The notes: generated from the letters alone by a model not told the origin. 64,000 nucleotides of DNA from Achromobacter deleyi (GCF_902859705.1 NZ_CADIJO010000005.1:186001-250000), one strand, 5' to 3'; positions 17,123 through 26,742 are shown, numbered from the stretch's first letter. Made by a program: numbers and translations.

Positions 17123-18589
17123 TTATGACACCGCCGAGGCCAAAGCCTGAATTTCGGCGGCCGGCGCGGGCCGGCCCAGCAGGAATCCCTGCATCACGCG
17201 GCAGCCCAGCGACTTGAGGATTTCGCGCTGGCCCTCGGTTTCGACGCCTTCGGCCACCACCGGCAGGTGCATGGCCTGGCACAGCCCGAACAGGGCGGAC
17301 ACGACTTCGCGGCTGCCGGCATCGGATTCCAGCGCGGAAATGAAGCTGCGGTCGATCTTGACCCAGTCGATCGGCAGGTGGCGCAGGTGGTTCAGGCTGG
17401 AATAGCCGCAACCGAAATCGTCCAGCGCCACGCCGATGCCCTTGGCGCGCAACGTGTTCAGGATCTTCACGTGGCGGTCGTAGTGCATGATGAAAATCGA
17501 CTCGGTGATCTCCAGCACCAGCTTGCGCGGCGCCAGGCGGGTCGAGGCCAGCACGTCGGACACCAGCTGCACGAGGCTGTCCTCGTTCATCTGCTTGACC
17601 GACAGGTTCACGTGCACCCGCCAGGCCGCCGGCCACAGCGCGGCCTGCGAGCAGGCCCGTTCAAGTATCCAGGCGCCCAGCGGCACGATCAGGCCACTGC
17701 GCTCGGCCAGCTCGATCGTCACGGCCGGCGACACGCTGCCCAGTTCCGGGTGGTGCCAGCGCAGCAGCGCCTCGCAGCCCTGCACCACGCCCGTGCCGCT
17801 GTCGCAGACCGGCTGGTAATACAGTTCGAACTGATCCATGGACGCGGTGGTCAGTGCCAGCCGCAGGTCATTTTCCAGGCCTTGCTGGTCACGCTGGCGG
17901 GCCAGCATGCGAAAGTCGAACATGTTCCAGCCCGGACCGCCCCGCTCTTTCAGCGGCACCATCGCGACCTGCACGCAGCGTTGCAATTCTTCCACACTGC
18001 GGCCGTGGTCCGGATACAACGCCGCCCCCACGCGAAACACCGCGATCAGGGGCCGGCCGCCCAACTCGTAGGGCACCGACAGGTCTTCGAGCAGCTTGGC
18101 CGACACCTGCGCCGCGCCTTCTTCGTCCACCTCGGGGATGCACACCGTGAACGTATCGGTGCCGCTGCGCGCCACCATGCCGCCCAGCGCGCGCGTGATC
18201 AGGCTGAGCCGGTCGGCCACCATCACCAGCAGGGTCTGGTCTTCGCCCGCCCGCAGCATCGCGCTGATCTCGGCGTACTGGTCAAAACTGACCAGAAAGA
18301 ACGCACCAATGCCGCGCGCGCCCGTGCGGGTGCGCGCGATGTCCTGGGGCTCGCGGTCCGCCTGCGCGGCGCCGCCCGGCCCGAAGGCGCCCCGGCCGGA
18401 CTGCTTGTCGGCCTGGTTCAGCCAGGCACGGGCGCGCCGATGCAGCTCTCGCTGGCTCAGCACGCCGGTCAATTCGTCACGCGTCAGTCGACCGCGCAGG
18501 ACGCGTTCCCTGCGGACGAAAAACAAACTTATCGCTGCAAGTGCGCCCGCGAGCGTCAGGCACAGTGCGAGCAGGTAACTCTCACGCAC
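17123..18589 (-). CDS. Membrane-anchored c-di-GMP phosphodiesterase (degenerate GGDEF plus intact EAL)
   Basis: A 488-residue protein with one N-terminal transmembrane helix (~5-25), a GGDEF domain whose signature reads GTDTF (143-147) and therefore should not make c-di-GMP, and a C-terminal EAL domain. The EAL domain keeps its catalytic residues: E273 in EALLRW, the Asn in NLS, E360 in EITES, D390-D391 in DDFG, K411 and E447. It should hydrolyse c-di-GMP to pGpG. Located between the two lapD genes, it is a plausible local source of the low-c-di-GMP signal that triggers adhesin release (inferred). It is divergent from lapD2 across a 533-bp gap. Confidence 0.92.
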   Translation of the reverse strand: MRESYLLALCLTLAGALAAISLFFVRRERVLRGRLTRDELTGVLSQRELHRRARAWLNQADKQSGRGAFGPGGAAQADREPQDIARTRTGARGIGAFFLVSFDQYAEISAMLRAGEDQTLLVMVADRLSLITRALGGMVARSGTDTFTVCIPEVDEEGAAQVSAKLLEDLSVPYELGGRPLIAVFRVGAALYPDHGRSVEELQRCVQVAMVPLKERGGPGWNMFDFRMLARQRDQQGLENDLRLALTTASMDQFELYYQPVCDSGTGVVQGCEALLRWHHPELGSVSPAVTIELAERSGLIVPLGAWILERACSQAALWPAAWRVHVNLSVKQMNEDSLVQLVSDVLASTRLAPRKLVLEITESIFIMHYDRHVKILNTLRAKGIGVALDDFGCGYSSLNHLRHLPIDWVKIDRSFISALESDAGSREVVSALFGLCQAMHLPVVAEGVETEGQREILKSLGCRVMQGFLLGRPAPAAEIQALASAVS

Positions 18590-19122
18590 GGAGCCCCCTA
18601 TCTAGAAACCCTTGGCGTTGTGGTCCGGAAAGAAACCCAAGGGCTGTAACATTTTTTAAATTATGCATTATTTTCGCAAAAAAACGCCACACTTCAGGAG
18701 CAACGCGCTCCTTTTCCTTCGATTCCTGCACTGGTCTGATTGCTCGCGTGGGGTCATGACGGTCCTTGGATAGCAGTCGCTGGCCGGTCCTTTGTGCCAT
18801 GCCGTGCCCTTACTACGACAGCCAGAGCCGGAAAATTAATACGGCCTGTCTCAATAGTTATCATCCGGGCAATTATCACGAACGAAATAATTGCACAGGT
18901 TGTCTGATATCGCAGGTGATTTCGTAATATTCTGTATGTTCTGTGACATGCGGAATTACAGCGTACGCGACGACACTGAGGTATTAGTAACGTGTGTCAC
19001 GTTTCTTATCCAGCATTTTTCCCGATCGGGCACTTTCGCTGCCTGACGTTCCCCCTTTTACTGGCAGGCCGGCATTGCACGGCACCGGCAACGGTGCGGG
19101 CCACGAAGGGAACCTTTATTAC
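18590..19122. promoter_or_regulatory. Divergent regulatory region between the EAL gene and the second lapD
   Basis: 533 bp without a convincing gene and visibly AT-richer than its flanks, especially 18640-18690 and 18830-18990. It must hold promoters for both divergent genes. A weak sigma70-like pair (TTGTCT near 18900 with TAATAT about 19 bp later) and an interrupted palindrome CGTGTGTCACG near 18991 are visible. No site is assigned with confidence. The open frame upstream of 19123 in the lapD2 frame lacks family similarity. Confidence 0.5.
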
Positions 19123-21096
19123 ATGTCCACATTACGCCGGCTGATCCTCTGCACCGCCCTCCTGATTGCCTTCATTTTGCTCGGTGCGCAGGCGCTGGGG
19201 ATGCTGGCCGCCCATCGTTACCTGAACACCCAGCTGGCCCAGCAGGGTCAGGCCGGCGCCAGCGCCCTCGCCTGGGCCCTGTCGCACGATGCCGGCGGCA
19301 CGCAGGACAAGACCCGGCTGGCCGATGACCTCTTCGGGGCCGGCCTGTATTCGTTGGTGCGCATTGCCGCAGCAAATGGGGACACGGTCGTGGAACGCCG
19401 CAACCCGCCCGCCGACGCGCCTGCCCAGGCGCGCGACTGGCGCGACAGCTGGCTGACGATGGCCGCCCCCGTCGCCACCCGGCCCATTGTTTCGGCAGAC
19501 GGCCGCCCCCTGGGCAGCGTCACCGTCCAGGCCGATTCCCGACTGGCCCGCGACACGCTCTGGCAAGGCGGCGTGCGCGTGATCGGCCTGGTGCTGGCAG
19601 CCGGCGTCTTCTGGACGCTGTTTGCCGTCAACCTGCTGCGCTGGATCGAAGCGCGCACCTCACGCGACATCTGCGAACGGGTTCGGGCGCTGGCCCCGGG
19701 CGGCGACCCCACCCCCGGTCACGCCTGCGAACTGGCCGGCGTGGACCAGGCCCTGGTCGACGCCCAGCGCAAAGTGGCCGCCACGGTGCAGGAACAGAGC
19801 GCACGCATTGAATCGCTGCAAAGCGAGATCTCGCGCGATGCCGTCACCCGCCTGCCCAACCGCAAGTACTTCATCGACCATTTCCGGCTGGCGCTGGCCG
19901 ACCAGGCGCCCGACGCGGGCGGCCACGTGCTGCTGTTTCGCCAACGTGACCTGGCGCAGATCAACCGCCACCTGTCGCGCGCCTTCACCGACCAATGGCT
20001 GCGATCGGCATCCGACCGCCTGCGCAAGCTGGTGGACGGCTCGGGCGGTCCGACCGCCGTGCTGGCCCGCATCGGCGGCTCGGACTTCGCGCTGTTGATG
20101 CCCCGCACCTCGGCCCCCCAGGCCGGCCTCTTGGCCGAGCGCGTCCGCCGGGAACTGCGCTCGCTGCGCGTGCCGATGGACAAGCGCGGCTGGTGCCGCT
20201 GGGCGCTGGCGATGGCCGCCTATGCCCCCGGCGACAACATGAGCGACACGCTGGCGCGGCTGGACCACGCCCTGATGTGCGCGGAAAGCGCTGATGACGA
20301 CCAGATCGCCCCGGCCAGCCAGGCCGCCGACAGCACCCGCATCGGCGAATACAGCTGGCACGATGCCCTGTCCACCGCCCTGGAGCAGCACCGGTTTTCG
20401 CTGTCGGTGCAACCCTTGGCGGACGTCTCGGGCGACCTGCTGCACCACGAAGCCAGCCTGACCCTGCACGACGCCGCGGGTGCGGACCCGGTGCCGGCTT
20501 CGATCTTCATGCCGCCCGCCGTGCGCCTGGGCTTGTCGGCCGAATGCGACATCCAGGCCATCCGCCTGGGCCTGGACTGGCTGTACACCCACACGGATGC
20601 GCTCACGGTGCATCTGTCGCGCGCCTCGCTGGCCCAGGCGGCGTTCCTGTCCCGGCTGGAACGCATGCTGGCCGACCGCCCCGCCCTCACGGCACGGCTG
20701 ATCGTCGAAGTGGATGCCGCCGCGCTGGTGGAACACGGCGCCGAAATGCGCCAGCTCTGCCATATCGTCACCCAGGCCGGCGGCCGGGTCGGCCTGTCGC
20801 GCCTGTCACAGCAGTTCGGCGCCATGGAACACCTGCATGAATACCCCCTGTCATACGTAAAGCTGTGCGGCGGCTTCATCACCGGCATCCTGCACAGCCC
20901 CGGCAGCCAGCACCTGGCGGCCACCGTCGTCGCCACGGCCGTTTCGCTGAACATGGCCGTATACGCCGAAGACGTGCCCGATGCCGCCACCCGCGACATC
21001 CTCGAGAAAATCGGCATCCGCGCGATTCGCGGCGCTGTCGTAAACTTCGCCCGCGCGCACGACCTCGCGCCTGACCAACAATGGGTTCCTAGTTGA
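19123..21096 (+). CDS. Second LapD-like receptor with degenerate GGDEF/EAL domains
   Basis: 657 residues from the ATG at 19123, chosen because the LapD-like first helix begins there (STLRRLILC); a GTG at 18994 would add 43 unrelated residues. The architecture matches LapD: helix, periplasmic domain, helix (~152-174), HAMP, GGDEF, EAL. The signatures read GGSDF (318-322) and EAS (443-445), so both domains look inactive. In the periplasmic domain the loop that carries Gly-Trp in the first LapD reads DGRPLG, so the likely LapG-contacting Trp is absent. It may serve another periplasmic partner or compete with LapD for c-di-GMP. The last bases overlap the kinase start, suggesting one operon. Confidence 0.9.
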   Translation: MSTLRRLILCTALLIAFILLGAQALGMLAAHRYLNTQLAQQGQAGASALAWALSHDAGGTQDKTRLADDLFGAGLYSLVRIAAANGDTVVERRNPPADAPAQARDWRDSWLTMAAPVATRPIVSADGRPLGSVTVQADSRLARDTLWQGGVRVIGLVLAAGVFWTLFAVNLLRWIEARTSRDICERVRALAPGGDPTPGHACELAGVDQALVDAQRKVAATVQEQSARIESLQSEISRDAVTRLPNRKYFIDHFRLALADQAPDAGGHVLLFRQRDLAQINRHLSRAFTDQWLRSASDRLRKLVDGSGGPTAVLARIGGSDFALLMPRTSAPQAGLLAERVRRELRSLRVPMDKRGWCRWALAMAAYAPGDNMSDTLARLDHALMCAESADDDQIAPASQAADSTRIGEYSWHDALSTALEQHRFSLSVQPLADVSGDLLHHEASLTLHDAAGADPVPASIFMPPAVRLGLSAECDIQAIRLGLDWLYTHTDALTVHLSRASLAQAAFLSRLERMLADRPALTARLIVEVDAAALVEHGAEMRQLCHIVTQAGGRVGLSRLSQQFGAMEHLHEYPLSYVKLCGGFITGILHSPGSQHLAATVVATAVSLNMAVYAEDVPDAATRDILEKIGIRAIRGAVVNFARAHDLAPDQQWVPS

Positions 21097-22640
21097 CGGA
21101 AGGATTGTTTCTTCGCACCCTCTGGCGCGTGCGCCATCGCCGCGCAAGCCGCAGCCGCCTGCAGCGCCCGGCGCGATCAAGCTGGCCGGCATGGCTGATG
21201 GCGGCCCTGTCCTGGCCCGGCCCGTTGCTGGCCGCCAGCCCCGCCAATCCCTACCCCGACCTGCACGCTGGCCTTATCGCCGGCGTCGCGCTGGCATGTG
21301 CGGCGGCATTTGCCGCCGCCTGGGCCTACACGCGCACCGCTCGCTATGGCGCCGCGCTGGCGTTCGTGGTGGTGGAAGGCGTGCTGCGCGTGCAGCCCCA
21401 ATTGTTTCCCGCCGGTGCCTTGCAGGCCGGCTCGTTCGCCGCACTGCTGGCCTTGACCGTCCCGCTCATTGCCGGCAGCCCTGCCGCCGCCCGGTTGGCC
21501 GCCGCCAGCCGTTGGGCCTGCATCGGGCTGACAGGCCTGGCGGCGCTGGCGCTGATCTTCGTCTATGACGCCGATAGCGGCCCGCTGCCCGGCCTGATCG
21601 CCGCCGTCTGCGCGGCGGCCAGCGCGGCGCTGGCCGCGTGGTTCCTGGCGGCCGCGGCCAGACGCGGCCCGCACCGGGCCTCTGCGCTCGCACTGGGCGC
21701 CGCCTACGTACTATCGGCCTGGGTGCTGGCCCAGGACGCCTGGTCCCCCACCGTCGGCGGGGCGCTCGCGCCCGAACTGGCCCGACTGCTGCTGGTGCTG
21801 GCCGCCCTGTTGCTGGCCGGCATGGAACGCCTGCCGCGCCAGGACCCGGCCCGCACCGAGCCCGCCGGAGTCGACCATCAGATCGAAGGCGAATTGCGGC
21901 TGGTGGAAATGGCCGGCGCCCTCGACACCCAGCGCCAGATGAACGCCCTGATCTCGCACGAACTGCGCGCGCCGCTGGCCACCATCAGCGCAGCGGCCCA
22001 GTCGCTGGACATGATTCTGTCCGGCAGCGGCGAGGCGGTCGACAACCGCCTGGCCCGCATTCACCGGTCCGTCACCCGCATGACCGAATTGATGGAACAG
22101 TTGCTGAACCAGGACCGCCTGGGCGGCGAGGCCTGGACGCCACGCGGTGAACTGACCGACATGTCGGAACTGGTGGGCGACGTGGTGGCCGCCATGCAGC
22201 CGGACACGGCACACGCCCTGTTGCTGCAGACCGGCGCCGACACCCTGCCCGTCTATTGCGATCGTCCGCTCACCAGCGTCGTCGTGCGCAACCTCATCCA
22301 CAACGCCATCAAGTATTCGCCGGCCAGCGAACCCATCCGCATCGACACCGGCCGCACGCTGGAAAATGGCGTACCGATGGCCTGGATGGCGGTCACCGAC
22401 AGCGGCCCCGGCATCGGCCAGGACGAACAGGCGCGCATCTTCGAGCCGCATTTCCGCCGCTCGGCGCACCGCGAAACACAGGGAATGGGGATTGGCCTGT
22501 ACCTGGCCCGGCGCATCTGCCAGACCCAGGGCGGCTCGCTGACCATGCAAAGCCAGGTCGGCGTGGGCACGCGCTTTGTCATCACCCTGCCCGCCCGGCC
22601 GCCGGCAGCGGCCGACACGGATCAGGCCGCGAACACGTAA
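21093..22640 (+). CDS. Membrane sensor histidine kinase
   Basis: About 515 residues. The N-terminal ~240 residues are strongly hydrophobic with several transmembrane segments and no large periplasmic domain. The H-box reads SHELRAPLATIS, followed by an HATPase domain with NAIKYSP, DSGPGIG and GMGIGLYLARR. The assigned start is a TTG overlapping the lapD2 stop; the true start is uncertain because no ATG occurs before 21190. The probable partner is the OmpR-type regulator on the opposite strand, whose 3' end overlaps this gene by 19 bp. The signal sensed is unknown. Confidence 0.9.
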   Translation: MTEGLFLRTLWRVRHRRASRSRLQRPARSSWPAWLMAALSWPGPLLAASPANPYPDLHAGLIAGVALACAAAFAAAWAYTRTARYGAALAFVVVEGVLRVQPQLFPAGALQAGSFAALLALTVPLIAGSPAAARLAAASRWACIGLTGLAALALIFVYDADSGPLPGLIAAVCAAASAALAAWFLAAAARRGPHRASALALGAAYVLSAWVLAQDAWSPTVGGALAPELARLLLVLAALLLAGMERLPRQDPARTEPAGVDHQIEGELRLVEMAGALDTQRQMNALISHELRAPLATISAAAQSLDMILSGSGEAVDNRLARIHRSVTRMTELMEQLLNQDRLGGEAWTPRGELTDMSELVGDVVAAMQPDTAHALLLQTGADTLPVYCDRPLTSVVVRNLIHNAIKYSPASEPIRIDTGRTLENGVPMAWMAVTDSGPGIGQDEQARIFEPHFRRSAHRETQGMGIGLYLARRICQTQGGSLTMQSQVGVGTRFVITLPARPPAAADTDQAANT

Positions 22641-23341
22641 CCCTGGCCGCGCACGGACAGCACGGGCAACTTCAGGCCCGCGCTTTGCGCCTTGGCGCGC
22701 AGGCGGCTCACCAGCACGTCGATACGGCGCAGTTCGAAGCCGCCGGGGCTGTCCGGCAGGAACAATTCCGCCAGCGCCTGACGGCTGACCGCCGACCCCG
22801 CCGCATCCATCAGGGCCATCAGGAACGTGCGTTCCTGGGCGCTCAGGTGCAGCGACGCGCCATCCGGCGCCACCAGGATCCAGCCGCCATCCTGCAGCGA
22901 CCAGGCGGTATCGGCCGATGCGCGCGTCTCGGCGTCGGCCGGACGCGGCACCTTGGCCAGACGCATGCGACGCGCCAGGCTGCGGATGACGGAACTGAGT
23001 TCCAGCAGGTCCACCGGCTTGGTCATGTAGACGTCGGCGCCGCCTTCCAGGCCGCGCACCCGGTCTTCGAGCGCGCTGCGGCCCGTCAGCATCACGATGC
23101 CGACGGGGCTCAGCGCGCGCAAGCGCGTGGCCACCGAGAAGCCGTCTTCGCCAGGAAGATGCGCATCAAGAATCACGATATCGCAGGGCTGCTCCTGCAG
23201 GCGGCGGTAAAAGGCCGCGGCGTTGTCACAGGCAAACGCCACTCGGAAACCGTACCCGCCCAGGCCCAACGCCAACTCCTCCCGGAAGTCCGCATCATCC
23301 TCAAGCAGGCCGATACACAGCAAACCATCTGCGCCAGGCAT
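22622..23341 (-). CDS. OmpR/PhoB-family response regulator
   Basis: A 239-residue protein with a complete receiver (acidic EDD, phospho-acceptor Asp in ILDAHLPGEDG, Thr in MLTGR, Lys in TKPVD) and a C-terminal winged-helix DNA-binding domain ending in VLSVRGQGYVF. It is convergent with the histidine kinase gene and overlaps its end by 19 bp, so the two are probably a cognate pair despite separate promoters. The targets are unknown; the neighbourhood suggests control of c-di-GMP or surface functions (inferred). Confidence 0.93.
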   Translation of the reverse strand: MPGADGLLCIGLLEDDADFREELALGLGGYGFRVAFACDNAAAFYRRLQEQPCDIVILDAHLPGEDGFSVATRLRALSPVGIVMLTGRSALEDRVRGLEGGADVYMTKPVDLLELSSVIRSLARRMRLAKVPRPADAETRASADTAWSLQDGGWILVAPDGASLHLSAQERTFLMALMDAAGSAVSRQALAELFLPDSPGGFELRRIDVLVSRLRAKAQSAGLKLPVLSVRGQGYVFAA

Positions 23342-23555
23342 ATTTAGAGTGCTTTATATTGAAAATTGTCGACAAATGCCCCAAGGACGGGCGTACCGTC
23401 CTGAGTGTCCCGCAGGCGACAATCTTACGACTTTTACAATGGAAACGAATGATTGCAGAGAAAAAAACCGCGATTTTTCGTCTCAATGCGCCAATTTTCT
23501 ACAGTATCCACCCCTAAAAAGCCGTTTTGTCGTCAAGAATCGCTCAAAACGAACA

Positions 23556-25043
23556 TCAAGACGAACAACTGACTTCAATGCCATTGGCCCAGTCCGGCGG
23601 CAGGCCGGCATACTTTTCATAGCCGGCCTGTTCCGTGAACGGGGCGCGCAGCAGCTTCATCAGCGTATCGATCTCGCCCGCGTCCCCGGTCTTGGCGGCA
23701 CGGATCGCCTCTTCGGCCAGATGATTGCGCAATACATATAGCGGGTTGACCCGGTTCATGGCCTGAGCAACTTCACCGGCCGGACGGCCATCCTGCGCGT
23801 GGCGCGCCAACAGGCGATCCAGCCAGGCCGCGGCGGCGGGCCGGTCGATGAACAGGTCTTCGAACGGCGCTCGGCGGCCTGACACCGCATCGGCCAGCCG
23901 GCGCCAGGTCAGGGTGAAGTCCGCCTGGTTGGCGTCCATCAGCTTGAGCAGGTCGTCCAGCAGCGGTTCGTCCGCCGGAAGCCATGCCGCCAGGCCCAGC
24001 TTGGCGCCCATGCGGTCATGGAAGGCGCGCGTGAACACGCCTTCATACTCGTCCAGCACGGCACGCAGGCCGTCGACGTCCTGCACCAACGTGTGCAGGC
24101 TGCCGCCCAGGCGATACAGGTTCCACAGGGCCACCGACGGCTGGCGGTTCCAGGAATAGCGGCCTTCGGAATCGGAATGGTTGCAGACATGGCCCAGGCG
24201 GAAGCCGTCCATGAAGCCATAGGGGCCGTAGTCCAGCGTCAGCCCCAGGATCGACATGTTGTCGGTGTTCATGACCCCATGGCAGAAACCCACGGCCTGC
24301 CAATCCGCCATCAGCAGCGCGGTACGGCGGGTGACTTCGCGCAACAGGCCCATGAACGGCGCGGCGGCGTCCTGGGGCTCGCCCGCAGGCGCGGCCCGGC
24401 ATTCGGGGTAATAGCGGTCGATCACGTAGTCGGCCAGCGCCTTGAGCATGTCCGGCTGGCGGCGCGACGACCAATGTTCGAAGGAACCAAAGCGCACAAA
24501 GCTGGGAGACATGCGGGTGACGATGGCCGCGGTTTCCACGGTTTCGCGCCACACCGGATCGTCCGAGGTCACCAGCGCCAACGCGCGCGTGGTCGGCACG
24601 CCCAGGCCGTGCATGGCCTCGCTGGCCAGGTACTCGCGCACCGACGAGCGCAGCACCGCCCGGCCATCGCCCATGCGGGAATACGGCGTCAGACCCGCCC
24701 CTTTAAGCTGCAACTCCCAGGCGCCCGACGGCCCCTGGATCTCGCCCAGCAGGTGCGCGCGGCCATCGCCCAACTGGCCCGCCCAGACGCCGAACTGATG
24801 GCCGCTGTACACCGCGGCCAGCGTATCGCCGCCCGGCAGCGGATCGGCCCCGGAAAAGACACGCAGGAATTCCGGCGTCTGCAGCACCGACGGGTCCAGC
24901 CCGATCAGGGCGGCGGCCTCGGCGTTGGCGTGCAGCAACCGGGGATTGTTCAGCGGCTGCGGCGCCAGCCGCGTATAGAACGCCTCTGGCAAGGCCGCGA
25001 ACGAGTTGACGGCCTGCAATTCGGACAAGGAATGGGCGCTCAT
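23556..25043 (-). CDS. selO: Protein adenylyltransferase SelO (YdiU/UPF0061)
   Basis: A 495-residue pseudokinase-fold enzyme that transfers AMP from ATP to Ser/Thr/Tyr residues of proteins; in Escherichia coli it is linked to redox proteostasis. Family features seen are YSGHQFGVWAGQLGDGRA near the N-terminus, the metal-binding region NTDNMS followed by DYGPYGFMD, and the conserved C-terminal tail with a penultimate-region Cys (CSS), where some family members carry selenocysteine. It overlaps the upstream DUF2069 gene by 4 bp, implying one transcript. Confidence 0.96.
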   Translation of the reverse strand: MSAHSLSELQAVNSFAALPEAFYTRLAPQPLNNPRLLHANAEAAALIGLDPSVLQTPEFLRVFSGADPLPGGDTLAAVYSGHQFGVWAGQLGDGRAHLLGEIQGPSGAWELQLKGAGLTPYSRMGDGRAVLRSSVREYLASEAMHGLGVPTTRALALVTSDDPVWRETVETAAIVTRMSPSFVRFGSFEHWSSRRQPDMLKALADYVIDRYYPECRAAPAGEPQDAAAPFMGLLREVTRRTALLMADWQAVGFCHGVMNTDNMSILGLTLDYGPYGFMDGFRLGHVCNHSDSEGRYSWNRQPSVALWNLYRLGGSLHTLVQDVDGLRAVLDEYEGVFTRAFHDRMGAKLGLAAWLPADEPLLDDLLKLMDANQADFTLTWRRLADAVSGRRAPFEDLFIDRPAAAAWLDRLLARHAQDGRPAGEVAQAMNRVNPLYVLRNHLAEEAIRAAKTGDAGEIDTLMKLLRAPFTEQAGYEKYAGLPPDWANGIEVSCSS

Positions 25044-25411
25044 GCGCGTTGGCTCCTGGCGGCCCGCTTGGCCGGCCGCACGTAGAAAATGGCGCTAAGG
25101 AAAAACACGGTGGACAGCACGATCTCGCCCCAGGCCATCAGGACCGACAGCGGCGCCGGGTCCGACATCGCCCGCACCGCGCCTTCCATCAGGTACAGCA
25201 GCGACAGCATCGAGGCCCACTGGTACGTATAGAGATTGCCGCGCAGGATGCCCCGCAGCGGCAACACCAGCGGCAAGGCCTTGAGCAGCATCCAGGAGCC
25301 GCCCGGGCGCAGCGGCGCCACGACCGTTTCCCAGGTCACGCACAACACGATCAGGGCGAACAGCGACACCGATGCCGCCAGGCGCAAGCGGGGGTTGAGT
25401 TCAGGGTTCAT
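25040..25411 (-). CDS. DUF2069-family small membrane protein
   Basis: 123 residues from the ATG at 25411 with about four predicted transmembrane helices and a basic C-terminus (RPAKRAARSQ). The conserved LRGILRGNLYTYQWASML segment matches the DUF2069 family of inner-membrane proteins, whose function is unknown. It overlaps selO by an ATGA and is divergent from yihY with only 17 bp between start codons, so the two promoters must overlap the opposing coding regions. Confidence 0.85.
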   Translation of the reverse strand: MNPELNPRLRLAASVSLFALIVLCVTWETVVAPLRPGGSWMLLKALPLVLPLRGILRGNLYTYQWASMLSLLYLMEGAVRAMSDPAPLSVLMAWGEIVLSTVFFLSAIFYVRPAKRAARSQRA

Positions 25412-25428
25412 GCTGCTATTATCGCCTG

Positions 25429-26742
25429 ATGAACCGCCCCGCCGAGCCTGCCGCCGCCGCGCCGGCGGCCACCGAGCCCCCGCCCCCACGCGCTTCGTGG
25501 GGCGTCCGCGTGGGCCGCGCCTTCCTGTTCACCGCCCAGCGCGCCGACGAAGAAAAGCTGCTGCAGGTTGCGTCCAGCCTTACCTTCACCACGGTGCTGG
25601 CCATCGTGCCGATGCTGGCCGTGGTGCTGTCGCTGTTCACCGCCTTTCCCGTATTCCAGGAATTCCGGGTCGCCCTCGAAGACTTCCTGACCAACAGCCT
25701 GATGCCGCCGTCCGTGTCGGACAACATCATGGAATACCTGAACCAGTTCGCCCGCCAGGCCTCGCGCCTGACCGCGATCGGCGGCGGCTTCCTGCTGGTC
25801 ACGTCGCTGCTGCTCATCATGACCATCGACAAGGCCTTCAACGACATCTGGCACGTCACCCGGCAGCGGCCGCTGCCGCAGCGCGCCCTGGTGTACTGGG
25901 CCGTCATCACGCTGGGGCCCGTGGTGGCCGGCGCCAGCCTGTGGGCCACCTCGTTCGTAGCCCGGGAATCCCTGGGGCTGGTGCGCGACGTACCCGAAAT
26001 CGTCAGCGTCGCCGTGTCGTTCATCCCGCTGGTGCTCACCGGCTTGGGGTTCGCGGCGCTGTTCGTGGTGGTGCCGAACCGCGACGTGCTGTGGCGCGAC
26101 GCCCTGGTGGGCGGCTGCGTCACCGCCGTGGCGCTGGAAGTCATGAAATCGGCGTTTGCCTATTACCTGACCCGCTTCCCGACCTATACCGTCATCTACG
26201 GCGCGTTTGCCACGCTGCCCATTTTCCTGCTGTGGATCTACCTGTCGTGGCTGGCCGTGCTGCTGGGGGCTACCCTGGCCGCCAGCGCCCCGCTCATCCG
26301 GCTGGGCCGCTGGGAATTCAACCGTTACCCTGGCGCGCCCTTCGTGGACGCCCTGGACGTGCTGCGCGTATTGCGCCGGGCCCAGTCCGAAAGCCCCCCT
26401 GGCCTGGCCGCCAACCGGCTGGCTTCCGGCCTGAAACTGCACCAGGACGAACTGAACGAGGTCCTGGAACGGCTCAGCGACATGGGCCTGATCACCCGCA
26501 GCCCGGACGACCTGTGGGTGCTGACCTGCGACGCCCGCGAGACATCCCTGGCCCCCGTCGTGGACCGTTTCCTGCTGGATCGCGGCCAGCCGCGGGTCCG
26601 CGACGACGCCGAAATCCTCAAGGTCGCCTCGGCCGTGATTTCCCAGCAAAACACGCCAACGCTGGAAGAACTTTGCGGAGAGGCGCAAAATACCGGAAAT
26701 GGCATCGCCCCGGTCTTGCAGCTGGAAGCGAACAAGAAATAG
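25429..26742 (+). CDS. yihY: YihY/BrkB-family inner-membrane protein
   Basis: 437 residues with a Pro/Ala-rich N-terminus, six or so transmembrane helices (~45-280) and a soluble C-terminal region of ~150 residues that looks like a winged helix (GLAANRLASGLKL...LERLSDMGLI). The family was once called ribonuclease BN; the Bordetella pertussis paralogue BrkB is linked to serum resistance. The molecular function of this subgroup is unsettled. Confidence 0.9.
   Translation: MNRPAEPAAAAPAATEPPPPRASWGVRVGRAFLFTAQRADEEKLLQVASSLTFTTVLAIVPMLAVVLSLFTAFPVFQEFRVALEDFLTNSLMPPSVSDNIMEYLNQFARQASRLTAIGGGFLLVTSLLLIMTIDKAFNDIWHVTRQRPLPQRALVYWAVITLGPVVAGASLWATSFVARESLGLVRDVPEIVSVAVSFIPLVLTGLGFAALFVVVPNRDVLWRDALVGGCVTAVALEVMKSAFAYYLTRFPTYTVIYGAFATLPIFLLWIYLSWLAVLLGATLAASAPLIRLGRWEFNRYPGAPFVDALDVLRVLRRAQSESPPGLAANRLASGLKLHQDELNEVLERLSDMGLITRSPDDLWVLTCDARETSLAPVVDRFLLDRGQPRVRDDAEILKVASAVISQQNTPTLEELCGEAQNTGNGIAPVLQLEANKK

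Noticed and set aside
18582..18800. Short minus-strand frame in the divergent region before the EAL gene
   Set aside because: No family similarity, and it occupies the AT-rich control region.
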